Assembly (NCBI RefSeq): GCF_900142265.1
Contig: NZ_FRAH01000010.1
Coordinates: 1-64,000 of the forward strand
Direction of reading: 5' to 3'
Length of the DNA: 64,000 nucleotides
Origin: Anaerotignum lactatifermentans DSM 14214
GTDB taxonomy: Bacteria > Bacillota > Clostridia > Lachnospirales > Anaerotignaceae
Positions 36,803 through 46,346 of this stretch are shown in pieces. A program made the translations under genes and the position numbers. Under the pieces are notes generated by a model. That model ran no database searches, was not told the origin of the DNA, and saw only the letters and a list, made by a program, of their open reading frames with translations. The number at the start of each line of letters is the position of its first letter. The first letter of the stretch is position 1.

Positions 36803-37282
36803 TTACTGTACACTCCCTACCGGAAAAGCACTGCGGAATACTTTCCGAACAATGGGTCCTGCAATGAGCAGCTGGAATGGCAAAGCCATGATAAAGTTTT
36901 TGGGGATATTGGTCAGCCAAATCATACCAAGCTGTCCCCATTCTCCCGTTCTGACGCACATTTCCAAACCGCCATACAAACTCATGACAATGACCATGGG
37001 TACTACCATACAAGAGGAAATGCAAATGACCTTACGCAGTGTACTGCTTTCAGGTTTTACCAGAAAACGGAAGGCAAAGCCTTTTGCCAGTTTAGAAACC
37101 AAAAACCAGTCAAAGCACATAGCGTATATGTAAGCGATGGGAAAACCAAGCCAACCTTCTCTCAATACATCCAATGACGGACTGCCCATATGGAGTGTAA
37201 CATTATACATACTCATCCAAAACACCATTACAAAACACATCAATACGGTATAAATCAAACTTTCTCTTTTATTCTGCGGCAT
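36803..37282 (-). CDS. DUF2798-type membrane protein in the atpI position
   Basis: A 159-residue protein with four hydrophobic helices. It begins MPQNKRESLIYTVLMCFVMV and contains GWLGFPIAYIYAMCFDWFLVS, which fits the DUF2798 family. It holds the place normally taken by atpI (assembly factor/Mg channel) and is co-transcribed with atpB. It is not AtpI by sequence. The start at 37282 follows AAAGGAGG; a longer in-frame start at 37324 overlaps the leader. Its role in ATP synthase assembly is a guess from position only. Confidence 0.72.
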   Translation of the reverse strand: MPQNKRESLIYTVLMCFVMVFWMSMYNVTLHMGSPSLDVLREGWLGFPIAYIYAMCFDWFLVSKLAKGFAFRFLVKPESSTLRKVICISSCMVVPMVIVMSLYGGLEMCVRTGEWGQLGMIWLTNIPKNFIMALPFQLLIAGPIVRKVFRSAFPVGSVQ

Positions 37283-37320
37283 AATTATCCTCCTTTTATT
37301 TCCATTACTGCCTTTTTTGT

Positions 37321-37351
37321 CCACAAGAAATATTGTAGTAATTTCTTGTGG
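37321..37351. promoter_or_regulatory. Perfect 11-bp inverted repeat in the atp operon leader
   Basis: CCACAAGAAAT (37321-37331) pairs with ATTTCTTGTGG (37341-37351) around a 9-base centre. It lies 38 bases before the first gene, and a TATAAT on the minus strand at 37421-37426 may be the -10. No T-run follows, so it is an operator or a leader hairpin rather than a terminator. Confidence 0.6.
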
Positions 37352-37653
37352 GTCATGTAAGTGTTTTTTATTTTCGTCTTTTTCTCCGAAATCGGCAGAA
37401 ATGATTTTATTTTGTAGGAAATTATACCCAATATCTTTTTAGAACATGCAGGGCAATTCAAACAATAGAATTACCAAACATTTTTTGATTTTTTCCGTTG
37501 GGATGTTGTTTTTTTCTGTACTTTCCAATGGTGCTTTTTCTTTTTTTCAATTTTAGCCACCGCATCCCTTCTTTCTGTTCACACAGCAAACCAGTTCTGC
37601 TGACGCATCTGTTTGCCGGTTCTTTTCATAAGAGCGTTTACAAAAATTTCATT
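37352..37653. other. Intergenic, atp promoter region
   Basis: Contains the probable minus-strand -10 (37421-37426) of the atp operon with no clear -35. Runs of T at 37490-37560 are low-complexity. No gene was seen. Confidence 0.4.
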
Positions 37654-37851
37654 CTATGATTTCATATCACCATTATGAGGGAAATACATCTGTATCCCCT
37701 CAGGTTTTTCGGCACACCAGACTTCAATTTTCATTAAATCCAGCGACCTATTTTGGACTTTCCAATCACAATCCTCTTCCAACCACATCACACTCCTTTT
37801 ACGCTTCAAAACCCAGGGTGTTTCCGTGTAAAGATGATACTCTTCAAACAC
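37654..37851 (-). pseudogene. Possible small gene divergent from PadR, start disrupted
   Basis: A 65-codon frame whose residues look protein-like (PWVLKRKRSVMWLEEDCDWKV) but which lacks a proper start. The only ribosome site (TGGAGTG) serves an ATG at about 37859 in a different frame that stops after 17 codons. This suggests a short gene frameshifted near its start. It is divergent from padR, with two PadR boxes between them. It could also be chance, and no family was recognised. Confidence 0.3.
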
Positions 37852-37879
37852 GCACTCATATTATCACTCCATTTGCAAC

Positions 37880-37923
37880 ATGTCAATATTTACATGTTCA
37901 AAATTTCATGTTTTTTTTTACAT
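37880..37923. promoter_or_regulatory. Two PadR operators (ATGT-N8-ACAT)
   Basis: ATGT-N8-ACAT occurs at 37880-37895 and again at 37908-37923, 28 bases apart. This is the published PadR-family operator pattern. The padR -10 (extended, TGATATAAT at 37951-37959) lies just downstream, so autorepression is likely. Confidence 0.75.
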
Positions 37924-38004
37924 GTAATTCTAGAAATGTTTCTTTGTTTGTGATATAATACATCTAGTTTTCATGGCATAGTAATACATTAAGGAGTGAA
38001 ATAT

Positions 38005-38565
38005 ATGGGGACGTTAAAATATGCCATCCTTGGGTTATTAAACCGCCAAGAGATGACAGGCTATGAATTGACAAAAGCAATTGAACACAGCCTTCTGGGA
38101 TCATGGCGCGCAAAACACAGCCAGATTTATCCAGAATTAAAGTCTTTGACACAAAAAGGTCTGGTCAAATATGAAGTTGAAATCTCCGGCACTGTATTGG
38201 AAAAGAAGGTATATTCCATTACAGAGGAAGGACGCAGCGATTTCCTGCATTGGGAATCCAAAAAACTTCCATTGCAGCCAAATACCAAAGACGAATTTCG
38301 ATTGCAATTATACTTTTCCAGTTGTCTTCCACCGGAAAAACGCATTGAACTATTGGAACACCAATTAGCCCTGCATCAAGCAAAATTGCAGAAACTAAAA
38401 CGGATCATACAGAAGTTCGATGCAATTCCACCTACGGAAGAACCCTATTTTAGTGATTACCTGGTCCTTGGTGGTGCAGTTGCCAGAGAGGAAACAAGCT
38501 GCCATTGGTTAAAAACATGTATTGACCTTTGCCAGCAACGGTTGAATGATTCACAAAAGGATTGA
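38005..38565 (+). CDS. PadR-family regulator
   Basis: A 186-residue regulator. Residues 1-85 form the PadR winged helix (LKYAILGLLNRQEMTGYELTK; HSQIYPELKSLTQKGLVKYE). The C-terminal part (about 95-180) is a helical dimerisation domain of the subfamily-1/2 Vir_act_alpha type (PPEKRIELLEHQLALHQAKLQKL). The start at 38005 has AAGGAG eight bases upstream. PadR proteins usually control detoxification or drug-efflux genes; the only divergent candidate is the damaged small frame at 37654. It is followed by about 300 non-coding bases before the pfl terminator. Confidence 0.9.
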   Translation: MGTLKYAILGLLNRQEMTGYELTKAIEHSLLGSWRAKHSQIYPELKSLTQKGLVKYEVEISGTVLEKKVYSITEEGRSDFLHWESKKLPLQPNTKDEFRLQLYFSSCLPPEKRIELLEHQLALHQAKLQKLKRIIQKFDAIPPTEEPYFSDYLVLGGAVAREETSCHWLKTCIDLCQQRLNDSQKD

Positions 38566-38828
38566 TTTTTTCTTTTTCAGTTCGTTTATTTTCTTTTCTA
38601 TTCTTACCTAAAAATGTAATCCTATATTTGTTATGAATCATAGACTTTTGACCAAAATCCGTTGCCGATACCAAATGCATATCTTTATCTGATGTATTTC
38701 AGACATCTTTGAGTATAGCAGAAGCACCTCTGTTCAGCATCGCTATATACTACCACTTATTTCTATAAATGTAAATTAATGTAAGATTTTTTTACAATAT
38801 TTTCACACCCTTGCACAAACATTTATAC

Positions 38829-38867
38829 AAAAAAGCCAAACCCTTCTTAAAAGCGTTTGGCTTTTTG
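38829..38867 (-). terminator. Bidirectional terminator of the pfl operon
   Basis: AAAAAGCCAAAC and GTTTGGCTTTTT form a 12-bp stem between 38829 and 38866 with A/T-runs on both sides, 28 bases after the pflB stop. Confidence 0.85.
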
Positions 38868-38894
38868 TCGTAAACAAATTCTATTTCTTCCTAA

Positions 38895-41126
38895 TTATAC
38901 CGCCTCGTGGAATGTACGCATGATAACTTCTCTCTGCTGATCTTTGGACAAACGATTGAAGTTTACGGCATAACCAGAAACACGAATGGTCAGTGTAGGA
39001 TATTTTTCAGGATGTTCCATGGCATCCAAAAGAATTTCTCTATTCATAACATTGACATTCAAATGATGTGCGCCCTGATAGAAATAACCATCCAGAATAT
39101 GAATCAGATTTTCAATACGCTGCGCTTCATCTTTTCCCAATGCATCAGGAACAATAGAGAATGTGTTGGAAACACCATCCTGACATACATTTCTGTAAGG
39201 AATTTTTGCAACAGAATTCAAGGAAGCCAGTGCGCCATTTTCGTCCCTGCCATGCATGGGGTTTGCACCGGGAGCCAAAGGTTCCCCATGTTTTCTACCA
39301 TCAGGTGTTGTACCTGTTTTTTTACCATACATGACATTGCTTGTGATGGTCAAAGCAGACAGTGTATGTTTTGCATTGCGGTAGATGGGATGTTTCTTTA
39401 ATGCGTTAGAGAAATATGTTGCCACTTCCACTGCCAGTTCATCCACACGGTCGTCGTCATTGCCGTATTTCGGGAAATCCCCTTCTACATTAAAATCTAC
39501 AGTCACACCATTTTCATCCCGCACAGGTGTTACTTTGGCAAACTTGATGGCAGAAAGAGAGTCTGCCACAACAGAAATGCCAGCCATGCCAAAAGCGGTC
39601 AGTCGTTCCACATTGCCGTCATGAAGCGCCATCTGGCTTGCTTCATAGGCATATTTATCGTGCATGTAGTGGATGATATTGATGGTATCCACATAAAGCT
39701 CTGCAACATAGTCCAGCACCTTTTTGTAACGATCCCAAACTTCATCAAAATCTAAAACTTCGTTTTTCAATGGTTCGATTCCGGGAACTACAGGCACTTT
39801 CTGGAGTTCGTCCACGCCTGCGTTTAACGCCATCAGCAGAGATTTTGCCAGATTTGCTCTTGCGCCGAAGAACTGCATCTGTTTGCCCACACGCATAGCG
39901 GATACACAGCAGGAGATGGCGTAATCATCGCCATAAAGAGGACGCATGACATCATCGTTTTCATACTGAATAGAATCTGTCTGAATACTCATTTTTGCGC
40001 AGTATTTCTTGAATTCTTCCGGCAGATCTCTGCTCCACAGAACAGTCATATTGGGTTCTGGTGCTGTTCCCAGATTGGTCAGGGTATGCAGATAACGGAA
40101 GGAATTTTTTGTAACCAGAGGTCTGCCGTTGATGCTGACACCGCCAATGGCTTCTGTCACCCAAGTGGGATCTCCACCGAACAGTTCGTTATATTCCGGT
40201 GTTCTCAGGTGCCGCACCAGTCTTAATTTGATGATGAACTGATCAATGAGTTCCTGCGCTTCTTTTTCTGTGATAACACCGTTTTGCAAATCTCTTTCGA
40301 TGTAAATATCCAGGAATGTGGATGTACGTCCCAAGGAAATAGCGGCACCATTGTTTTCTTTTACCCCTGCCAGATATGCCATATACAAAAACTGAACGGC
40401 TTCTCTGGCATTTTTCGCAGGTTCGCTGATATCCACACCATATTTCATTGCCATGGATTTCATTTCTTTCAGTGCCTGAATCTGCATGCTGATTTCTTCT
40501 CTCAAGCGGATTCTTTCATCTGTCATAGGACCATCAAACATGTCCTGTTCCTTTTCTTTTTCGCCAATGAGGAAATCCACGCCATACAGTGCAACTCTTC
40601 TGTAATCACCAATGACACGACCACGACCATAAGCGTCAGGCAGACCTGTTAAAAGACCTACGTGTCTTGCTACTTTTGTTCTCTTTGGATATGCGTCGAA
40701 TACGCCTTCGTTATGAGTTTTCCGATAAGCATGGAAGTCTTTTTCCAGCTGGGGATTCAATTCATAGCCGTACTGTTCCAAGGCACTTTTTGCCATTTTC
40801 ATGCCACCATAAAGATTAACAATCCGTTTCAGGGGCGCATCTGTCTGCAAGCCCACAATAACCTCATTTTCCTTGTCAATATATCCCGGTGCAAAATTGT
40901 CAATACCGGATACGATATTGGTTTCCACATCCAGAATGCCTTTTTTCATTTCTTCCAAAATCAGTTCATGGCATTTATCCCATACTTTCTGTGTTCTATC
41001 TGTAACCCCTTCCAGGAAAGTGTCATCACCTTCGTAAAGGGTATAGTTTTTCTGAATAAAGTTTCTGACATCAATTTCTTTTGTCCATTTTCCTGTCTGA
41101 AAACCCTGCCAAGCCATTGTATTCAT
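38895..41126 (-). CDS. pflB: Pyruvate formate-lyase (formate C-acetyltransferase)
   Basis: A 743-residue glycyl-radical enzyme converting pyruvate and CoA to acetyl-CoA and formate, central to anaerobic mixed-acid fermentation. Visible features are the start [20 protein letters not shown], the adjacent catalytic cysteines in [10 protein letters not shown], and the glycyl-radical loop [14 protein letters not shown] near the C-terminus. The length is normal. The start at 41126 follows AAAGGATGACG; a longer in-frame start is not supported by homology. It lies 27 bases after pflA, so activator and enzyme share the riboswitch-controlled transcript. Confidence 0.97.
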   Translation of the reverse strand: MNTMAWQGFQTGKWTKEIDVRNFIQKNYTLYEGDDTFLEGVTDRTQKVWDKCHELILEEMKKGILDVETNIVSGIDNFAPGYIDKENEVIVGLQTDAPLKRIVNLYGGMKMAKSALEQYGYELNPQLEKDFHAYRKTHNEGVFDAYPKRTKVARHVGLLTGLPDAYGRGRVIGDYRRVALYGVDFLIGEKEKEQDMFDGPMTDERIRLREEISMQIQALKEMKSMAMKYGVDISEPAKNAREAVQFLYMAYLAGVKENNGAAISLGRTSTFLDIYIERDLQNGVITEKEAQELIDQFIIKLRLVRHLRTPEYNELFGGDPTWVTEAIGGVSINGRPLVTKNSFRYLHTLTNLGTAPEPNMTVLWSRDLPEEFKKYCAKMSIQTDSIQYENDDVMRPLYGDDYAISCCVSAMRVGKQMQFFGARANLAKSLLMALNAGVDELQKVPVVPGIEPLKNEVLDFDEVWDRYKKVLDYVAELYVDTINIIHYMHDKYAYEASQMALHDGNVERLTAFGMAGISVVADSLSAIKFAKVTPVRDENGVTVDFNVEGDFPKYGNDDDRVDELAVEVATYFSNALKKHPIYRNAKHTLSALTITSNVMYGKKTGTTPDGRKHGEPLAPGANPMHGRDENGALASLNSVAKIPYRNVCQDGVSNTFSIVPDALGKDEAQRIENLIHILDGYFYQGAHHLNVNVMNREILLDAMEHPEKYPTLTIRVSGYAVNFNRLSKDQQREVIMRTFHEAV

Positions 41127-41153
41127 TTCTGCGTCATCCTTTCTAACCACATG

Positions 41154-41867
41154 TTATGCAATCATTTCCGTCAACAAATTTTGAAGATACTGTATTTTTT
41201 TCTGTTCCATAGGCGGAACGCCTTCCAGAGAATATGGAATGCCTAAAGCATGGTATTTTCCCACGCCCATGGTATGGTAAGGCAACAGTTCCACTTTCTC
41301 TACATTAGGAATTGTCTGAATCATTTCCCCCAATTGCCGAATATGCGCTTCCCCATCGGTCAAGTCTGGTACCACCACATGCCTGATCCAAAGAGGAATA
41401 TTCTTTGCAATGACCGTTTCCAAGAACGTTTTCGCAATGGAAAAATCGCCTCCTGTCAGTTTGTGGTATTTCTCCGATATCACATGCTTGATATCAAAGA
41501 TCACCAGATCTGTGTAATCCAGCAATATATCATAAGAGCCATTTCCATAGCCTGCCGTATCCAGACAAGTGGAAATATTCTCGGCTTTGCAGGCTTTGAA
41601 CAATTCCGTTACAAAATCCGCCTGCAACAAAGGTTCCCCACCGGAACAGGTGACACCACCTGTATTGCCGTAATAGGGACGATAACGTTTCAGCATCTTC
41701 ATAATTTGACCTACATCTATTTCTTTTCCGCCGGAGAGCTGCCATGTATCAGGGTTATGGCAGTAGCGGCACCGCAAATGGCACCCCTGCAGAAAAAGAA
41801 CGGTACGGATTCCAGGTCCATCCACAAGTCCCATGGACTCAATGGAATGGATTCTGCCTTGCTGCAT
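41154..41867 (-). CDS. pflA: Pyruvate formate-lyase activating enzyme
   Basis: A 237-residue radical-SAM protein that installs the glycyl radical on PflB. The 4Fe-4S motif is CRYCHNPDTW (CxxxCxxC begins GCHLRCRYC). Others are TCSGGEPLLQ and DIKHV. The N-terminus GRIHSIESMGLVDGPGIRTV is characteristic. The start at 41867 follows AGAGGTGATG; the frame is open upstream into the riboswitch, but those codons are RNA structure, not protein. It is first in the operon, the reverse of the common pflB-pflA order. Confidence 0.96.
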   Translation of the reverse strand: MQQGRIHSIESMGLVDGPGIRTVLFLQGCHLRCRYCHNPDTWQLSGGKEIDVGQIMKMLKRYRPYYGNTGGVTCSGGEPLLQADFVTELFKACKAENISTCLDTAGYGNGSYDILLDYTDLVIFDIKHVISEKYHKLTGGDFSIAKTFLETVIAKNIPLWIRHVVVPDLTDGEAHIRQLGEMIQTIPNVEKVELLPYHTMGVGKYHALGIPYSLEGVPPMEQKKIQYLQNLLTEMIA

Positions 41868-41902
41868 ATCATCACCTCTTTCTATCCAATTTTTTGAAAT
41901 AG

Positions 41903-41946
41903 AAAAAGCCGCACGCCCGGGCTTTTCCTGCCCAGACGGTCGGCTT
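41903..41946 (-). terminator. Expression-platform terminator of the ZTP riboswitch
   Basis: On the minus strand AAGCCG...CTGGGC (41946-41930) pairs with GCCCGGGC...CGGCTT (41922-41906), followed by TTTTTCT. Its 5' arm includes the conserved CTGGGC of the aptamer, so ligand-bound aptamer and terminator exclude each other: ligand should switch pflAB on. Confidence 0.8.
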
Positions 41947-42003
41947 GTGGTAACGATTATACTCCATGTGGTTAGATCCACGATTCCGTCAGTCATATAA
42001 TCC
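41930..42003 (-). ncRNA. ZTP riboswitch (pfl motif)
   Basis: The leader of pflAB matches the ZTP/ZMP aptamer. Stem P1 is GGATTATA (42003-41996) with TATAATC (41961-41955). The conserved TGACTGACGGAA follows P1, a hairpin GTGG/CCAC follows, then ATGGAG, and after a linker the 3' conserved CCGTCTGGGC (41939-41930), which corresponds to CCGCCUGGGC of the Fusobacterium aptamer. ZTP reports one-carbon/folate shortage. Formate from PFL feeds formyl-tetrahydrofolate, which explains control of these genes. Identification is from memory of the consensus. Confidence 0.85.
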
Positions 42004-42011
42004 ACGAGTTG

Positions 42012-42040
42012 ATACTAGCATACTTTATTTTGTGTGTCAA
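42012..42040 (-). promoter_or_regulatory. Promoter of the pflAB transcript
   Basis: On the minus strand, TTGACA (42040-42035), 17-base spacer, TAGTAT (42017-42012). The start point falls a few bases before the riboswitch P1 stem. Confidence 0.8.
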
Positions 42041-42191
42041 ATGGAAATCTTTAGAAATTTGTGTTTTTCACAAAGATTATTGTTTTTTTGTCAAAAACAT
42101 TTTATTTCATTCTGTTTCGTGACAAGATTCTTGTAAATTTTATATAGACAAGATGTGACAGAGAATCTGTTCTTTTTTAACAACAACACCT

Positions 42192-43230
42192 TTATTTCAA
42201 TGGAGTCCAATTGCCATTTTCATAAACATATCCGTATTCTTTCCAAATATCGGTCTGTTCCAAATCATTGTTTGCGGCAAAAAGCTTCTCACCATCGTAT
42301 AAACAGTCCAACTTATCTCCATTAGAAAGTTCCAATGTCATGGCAAACATACGATATGGATATTGGGGAATGGTGCCCATGGCATCGGTACTTTTCTGGT
42401 TGATGGTTTTCCCATTTCCTTTTCCTTGCAATTCCAGCTTTCCATTGTTGAAAGAATAGGAAATTCCTAACTCATTCAGCATAGAAGAAAGTTCTGTATA
42501 TTCTTCCTGCATGGTCAGAATGGAAACGCCTGCACATTCTCCCGCTTTCACTTCTTCCAAAGGGAAAGAGCCCTTCTTTGTTTTCAGAATATCCCCTTTC
42601 TGCATTACGTCTATCCCCAGCCTATGTGCTGTATTTTTCTCTGCCCGCATCAGATACTGGGAACAGTTTTCAAAAGAAAAACGATTTGGCGCTTCTGGAT
42701 TGCCATGGACAGAATTTCTATTTGTTTTTGTAATCTGTTCCAGATTCTCAGGTAAAACCTCCTCATTTCCATTCTGGTCATATAAAACAGTTTTTTCCGA
42801 TATGGATGCATCTTCTTTGAATGAAACAGGCTGTCCAATCAACTCTTCCGCATCAACAAGCAATTCTCCCTGGCAGGCATAAGTGCCAATCTGCAGACCA
42901 TTGATATATGTTTCATATTTCCATCCATCCTGCACATGTGGGATATCGCCTTTTTTTATCTTCATTTGGATAAATATCCTCCTGCCACAAAACGATTTCT
43001 GATACCATGCCCGATCTGGTTTCCAGTGTACGACTTTCTGCAGCATCCACAAAAAATCCAGAGTCCAGCAAATCTTTTAGATAAACATACACTTTTTCAT
43101 TCTGGCAAATATATGGAATGGCTTCTCCCTCTATTTCAACGGTTCGGGTATCAGCCTGCATTCCTTTGCAAAGCACCCATGCCACACATAAAGCACAAGC
43201 AGTCGCCAGAAAAACGAGGCTTCTTTTCAT
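42192..43230 (-). pseudogene. Exported stalk-domain-like protein, frameshifted
   Basis: Two overlapping frames make one gene. The first part (from ATG 43230, after GGAAGGA) has a signal-anchor helix RSLVFLATACALCVAWVL and runs to DIYPNEDKK. The second continues from KGDIPHVQDGWKYETYING to the stop at 42192. The switch is at a run of seven A (plus-strand T-run 42951-42957); six would keep the frame. Content such as KVYVYLKDLLDSGFFVDAAE resembles degenerate stalk (PF07833-like) repeats, as in the upstream neighbour. Function is unknown. It may be a true pseudogene, a slippage-expressed protein, or an assembly error. Confidence 0.65.
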
Positions 43231-43252
43231 TGTCCTTCCCTCGCTTCCTCCA

Positions 43253-44203
43253 TTATGAAAGCATAAAACCAATGTTGATGAATCCTTTATGCAAGCCTGC
43301 AAATGCCAGACCCGCTGATTCGCTATAAATTTCTCCTGTATATTCATTGAAATAGATTGGGAAATTTTCGAACCCTTTTAACTCATATACATAAAATCTG
43401 GCAAGTTTTTTCCCGGTATAGGTCACTGCCGAAGCATCATAGTAAAACTTCTGCTCAATTTCCTGATTTGTTTCTTCTTTTGCAGCAATCAAATCCTTCT
43501 GATACTGAACAGAAACATCAGTGATTTTTTCCAGACCATCTTTGGAAACATATTGGGGCTTTGTTCCGTTCGGCATTTCAATGGCAATGACACTGACTTT
43601 TACCCAATTGGGGGATTCCGAATTATCTTCATGACAATAAGTTTTTTCGTAGTCATCCACATACTGTACCTTTCCACCAAAGGTCTCCGCAACAAAGCGC
43701 AGTGGAACATACAAATAATCGTAATCACACAGGTAATAAGATGCAGCCATTTCATGACCATTCAGCAGCACGGTACTTTCATTGTATCTTGGAAAAACAA
43801 GGGTGGTGTCCCCTTTTTTCAATGTCAGATAATTTCCAGACTCATCGGTCAGATCATAGGTAATGCCCAGAGGTTCTGCGATTTTTTCCAAAGGGGCATA
43901 CACAACACCATCTTGCAGCACGGTTTCTGGTTCCGGTACAAATCCGCCGTTAATCATCAGCAGACGGATACCATTTTTTACATCTCTTTCATAAGTGCTC
44001 TCCTCGCAATTTGAATCTAAATTCAAAAAAGAAATTTCATAAAAATCTGATAATTCTGTTTGATAAATACGTACATCAGCCTTGTTTTCTGTCCATTTGA
44101 GCGGTTCTGCCCCCAATGCGCACTCACCTGCTGGCAAAAGAAACGCAAAGCAAAGAAGCGGAACTGCCAGTTTTTTCCCAATACTGCAATCAAACTTTTT
44201 CAT
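43253..44203 (-). CDS. Secreted protein with copper-amine-oxidase-N (stalk) domain
   Basis: A 316-residue protein with a Sec signal peptide (KKLAVPLLCFAFLLPAGECALGA, cleaved around residue 32). Residues about 85-190 carry a stalk domain of the PF07833 type with two typical half-repeats, GVVYAPLEKIAEPLG and YVPLRFVAETFGG. In Firmicutes this domain is a cell-surface module, not a copper oxidase. The C-terminal part (about 200-300) is unassigned. The start at 44203 follows AGAGGGATG. It probably forms a unit with the frameshifted paralogue-like gene 22 bases downstream. Confidence 0.8.
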   Translation of the reverse strand: MKKFDCSIGKKLAVPLLCFAFLLPAGECALGAEPLKWTENKADVRIYQTELSDFYEISFLNLDSNCEESTYERDVKNGIRLLMINGGFVPEPETVLQDGVVYAPLEKIAEPLGITYDLTDESGNYLTLKKGDTTLVFPRYNESTVLLNGHEMAASYYLCDYDYLYVPLRFVAETFGGKVQYVDDYEKTYCHEDNSESPNWVKVSVIAIEMPNGTKPQYVSKDGLEKITDVSVQYQKDLIAAKEETNQEIEQKFYYDASAVTYTGKKLARFYVYELKGFENFPIYFNEYTGEIYSESAGLAFAGLHKGFINIGFMLS

Positions 44204-44362
44204 AGTCATCCCTCTTTCCCAATCATCCAAACAATGCCTCTTTTAATGTATCTTGAAAAATACATCTATATGTTTATCATATCATAGAAAGGAATAAAGA
44301 ATAGGAAAGCCCTCGTTTTGTAAGAATTTCTTTCGAAATTTATGATACTGCTCATGTCTCAA

Positions 44363-44400
44363 CAAAGAAAAAAGCAGCGAAATATCATCTCGCTGCTAAA
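44363..44400 (-). terminator. Terminator of the ABC exporter operon
   Basis: AGCAGCGA (44373-44380) pairs with TCGCTGCT (44390-44397); on the minus strand it is followed by TTTTTTCTT. Confidence 0.85.
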
Positions 44401-44437
44401 GTTGTTTTTCTTTTCATAGAATCATCTAAAATGCATA

Positions 44438-46345
44438 TCACTCCAGTTCAAATGCTCCTATGTACAATTGATAATAAGTGCCTTTCTGCGCAATCAATTC
44501 CTCGTGACTGCCGCGTTCAATGATTCTGCCGTGGTCCAGTACCATAATGGCTTGGCTGTTCCGAATGGTTGATAACCGATGGGCAATGACAAAAACAGTT
44601 CTACCTTTCATCAGATTATCCATACCATCCTGTACCAATGCCTCTGTACGTGTATCAATGTAAGATGTGGCTTCGTCAAGAATCATGACAGGCGGATCTG
44701 CCACCGCGGCACGAGCAATGGAAATCAACTGCTGCTGTCCTTGGGAAAGACTGGAACCATTCCCTGTCAGGACTGTCTGGTAGCCCTGCGGCAATCTTCT
44801 GATAAAATCATCTGCATTTGCCAGTTTCGCAGCCGCAATACATTCTTCGTCGGTAGCATCTAATTTACCATATCGAATATTATCCATCACGGTTCCGGTA
44901 AACAAGTTTACATCCTGCAATACAATACCCAGGGACTTCCGCAGATCAGGCTTGCGGATTTTCGAAATATCAATGCCGTCATAATAGATTTTCCCATCTG
45001 CTATGTCATAAAAGCGATTGATCAAGTTGGTGATGGTTGTTTTTCCCGCACCGGTTGCACCAACGAAAGCAATCTTTTGACCTGGTTTGGCAAACAAGGA
45101 TATATTTCGAAGAACAAGCTTTCTGGGTTCATACCCAAAGTCCACATGCTCCAGACGGATATCGCCGGTCAATTCCCGATAGATTACCTGACCACTTTCC
45201 TTGTCAGGCTGCTTCCAGAACCATGTACCTGTCATTTCGTCTGTTTCTGTAATTTTTCCCTTTTCGTCTTTTTTCCCTTTGACCAATGTCACATAGCCTT
45301 GGTCTGTTTCCGATTTTTCATCCATTAACTGAAAAACACGTTTTGCACCGGCAAGCCCCATGGCAATGAGAGAAACCTGCATGGATGCCTGTCCGATTGT
45401 TTGAGAAAGCTGTCTTGCCATACCCAAAAAGGAAATAATGATACCCACAGATATAGTTCCGATGCCAGCCAAAGACAGATTACCTACCTGAAAATGCAGA
45501 AGCAAACCGCCAATGATTGCCAAAGACACGTACATCAGATTCTCTACATTGTTTAGAATTGGCATCAAAATATTCCCAAATTGAAATGCCTTTTCACTGT
45601 CGGAAAAAAGCTGGTCATTGATTTTTACAAAATCACTCTTGCTTTCTTCTTCGTGGCAAAACACCTGTATGACCTTCTGCCCATTGAGCATTTCCTCCAC
45701 AAAGCCTTCTTCCTTTGCCAAAGATTCCTGCTGTGCCATCATGAAACGGGAACTTGCGCCCCCTACTTTCTGAGTCATAAAGAGCATAAATATAAGAAAT
45801 ACACATACTGCAAGTGTCAGCCAGATGCTGTAACAAAGCATCATGACAAACATAGCCAATACCGTCAGAAAAGACTGCAAAAGCATGGGCATACTCTGAC
45901 CAATCAGCTGTCGGATGGCATCTGTATCATTGGTATATGTACTCATAATATCCCCGTGGGAATTTGTATCAAAATATTGAATTGGCAATGTCTGCATATT
46001 TGAAAACATATCATTTCGCATATGCTTCAATGTTCCTTGGGTGACGATTGCCATGATACGTGTATAGGTAAATGCCGCAATGACACCTAAAATGTAAACC
46101 ACTGCCATGGTTGTAAGGATGGAAACAAGCTGTGACCACACAGCCCCCATTCCCAATGTAATCCCTGGTGTGATGCATTCATCAATAAGCCTTTGCAGGA
46201 ACACCGTCGCAACAACAGACGCACAGGAGCTGATGACAATGCAAACCATTACCACAATGAGTTCCAGTTTATAATGTTTCATTAAATAGGCCGTTAGTCT
46301 GAAAAATGTATTTCCACGTCCGGCATGTTTTTCTATTTCACGCAT
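44438..46345 (-). CDS. ABC exporter half-transporter, canonical ATPase site
   Basis: A 635-residue half-transporter: a six-helix exporter domain (about 20-330) with an insertion around 370-400, then the ATPase domain with Walker A GATGAGKTT, signature SLSQGQQQL and Walker B VMILDEATS with catalytic Glu. Paired with the neighbouring half-transporter it should form a heterodimeric multidrug exporter of the BmrCD/EfrCD/TM287-288 kind. The start ATG 46345 lies one base after the stop of its partner, with AGGGGGG upstream. It belongs to a MarR-led three-gene unit. Confidence 0.92.
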   Translation of the reverse strand: MREIEKHAGRGNTFFRLTAYLMKHYKLELIVVMVCIVISSCASVVATVFLQRLIDECITPGITLGMGAVWSQLVSILTTMAVVYILGVIAAFTYTRIMAIVTQGTLKHMRNDMFSNMQTLPIQYFDTNSHGDIMSTYTNDTDAIRQLIGQSMPMLLQSFLTVLAMFVMMLCYSIWLTLAVCVFLIFMLFMTQKVGGASSRFMMAQQESLAKEEGFVEEMLNGQKVIQVFCHEEESKSDFVKINDQLFSDSEKAFQFGNILMPILNNVENLMYVSLAIIGGLLLHFQVGNLSLAGIGTISVGIIISFLGMARQLSQTIGQASMQVSLIAMGLAGAKRVFQLMDEKSETDQGYVTLVKGKKDEKGKITETDEMTGTWFWKQPDKESGQVIYRELTGDIRLEHVDFGYEPRKLVLRNISLFAKPGQKIAFVGATGAGKTTITNLINRFYDIADGKIYYDGIDISKIRKPDLRKSLGIVLQDVNLFTGTVMDNIRYGKLDATDEECIAAAKLANADDFIRRLPQGYQTVLTGNGSSLSQGQQQLISIARAAVADPPVMILDEATSYIDTRTEALVQDGMDNLMKGRTVFVIAHRLSTIRNSQAIMVLDHGRIIERGSHEELIAQKGTYYQLYIGAFELE

Positions 46346-46346
46346 A

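Noticed and set aside
43253-44203. Copper amine oxidase enzyme
   Set aside because: Only the N-terminal stalk-type module is present; there is no catalytic domain or topaquinone site.
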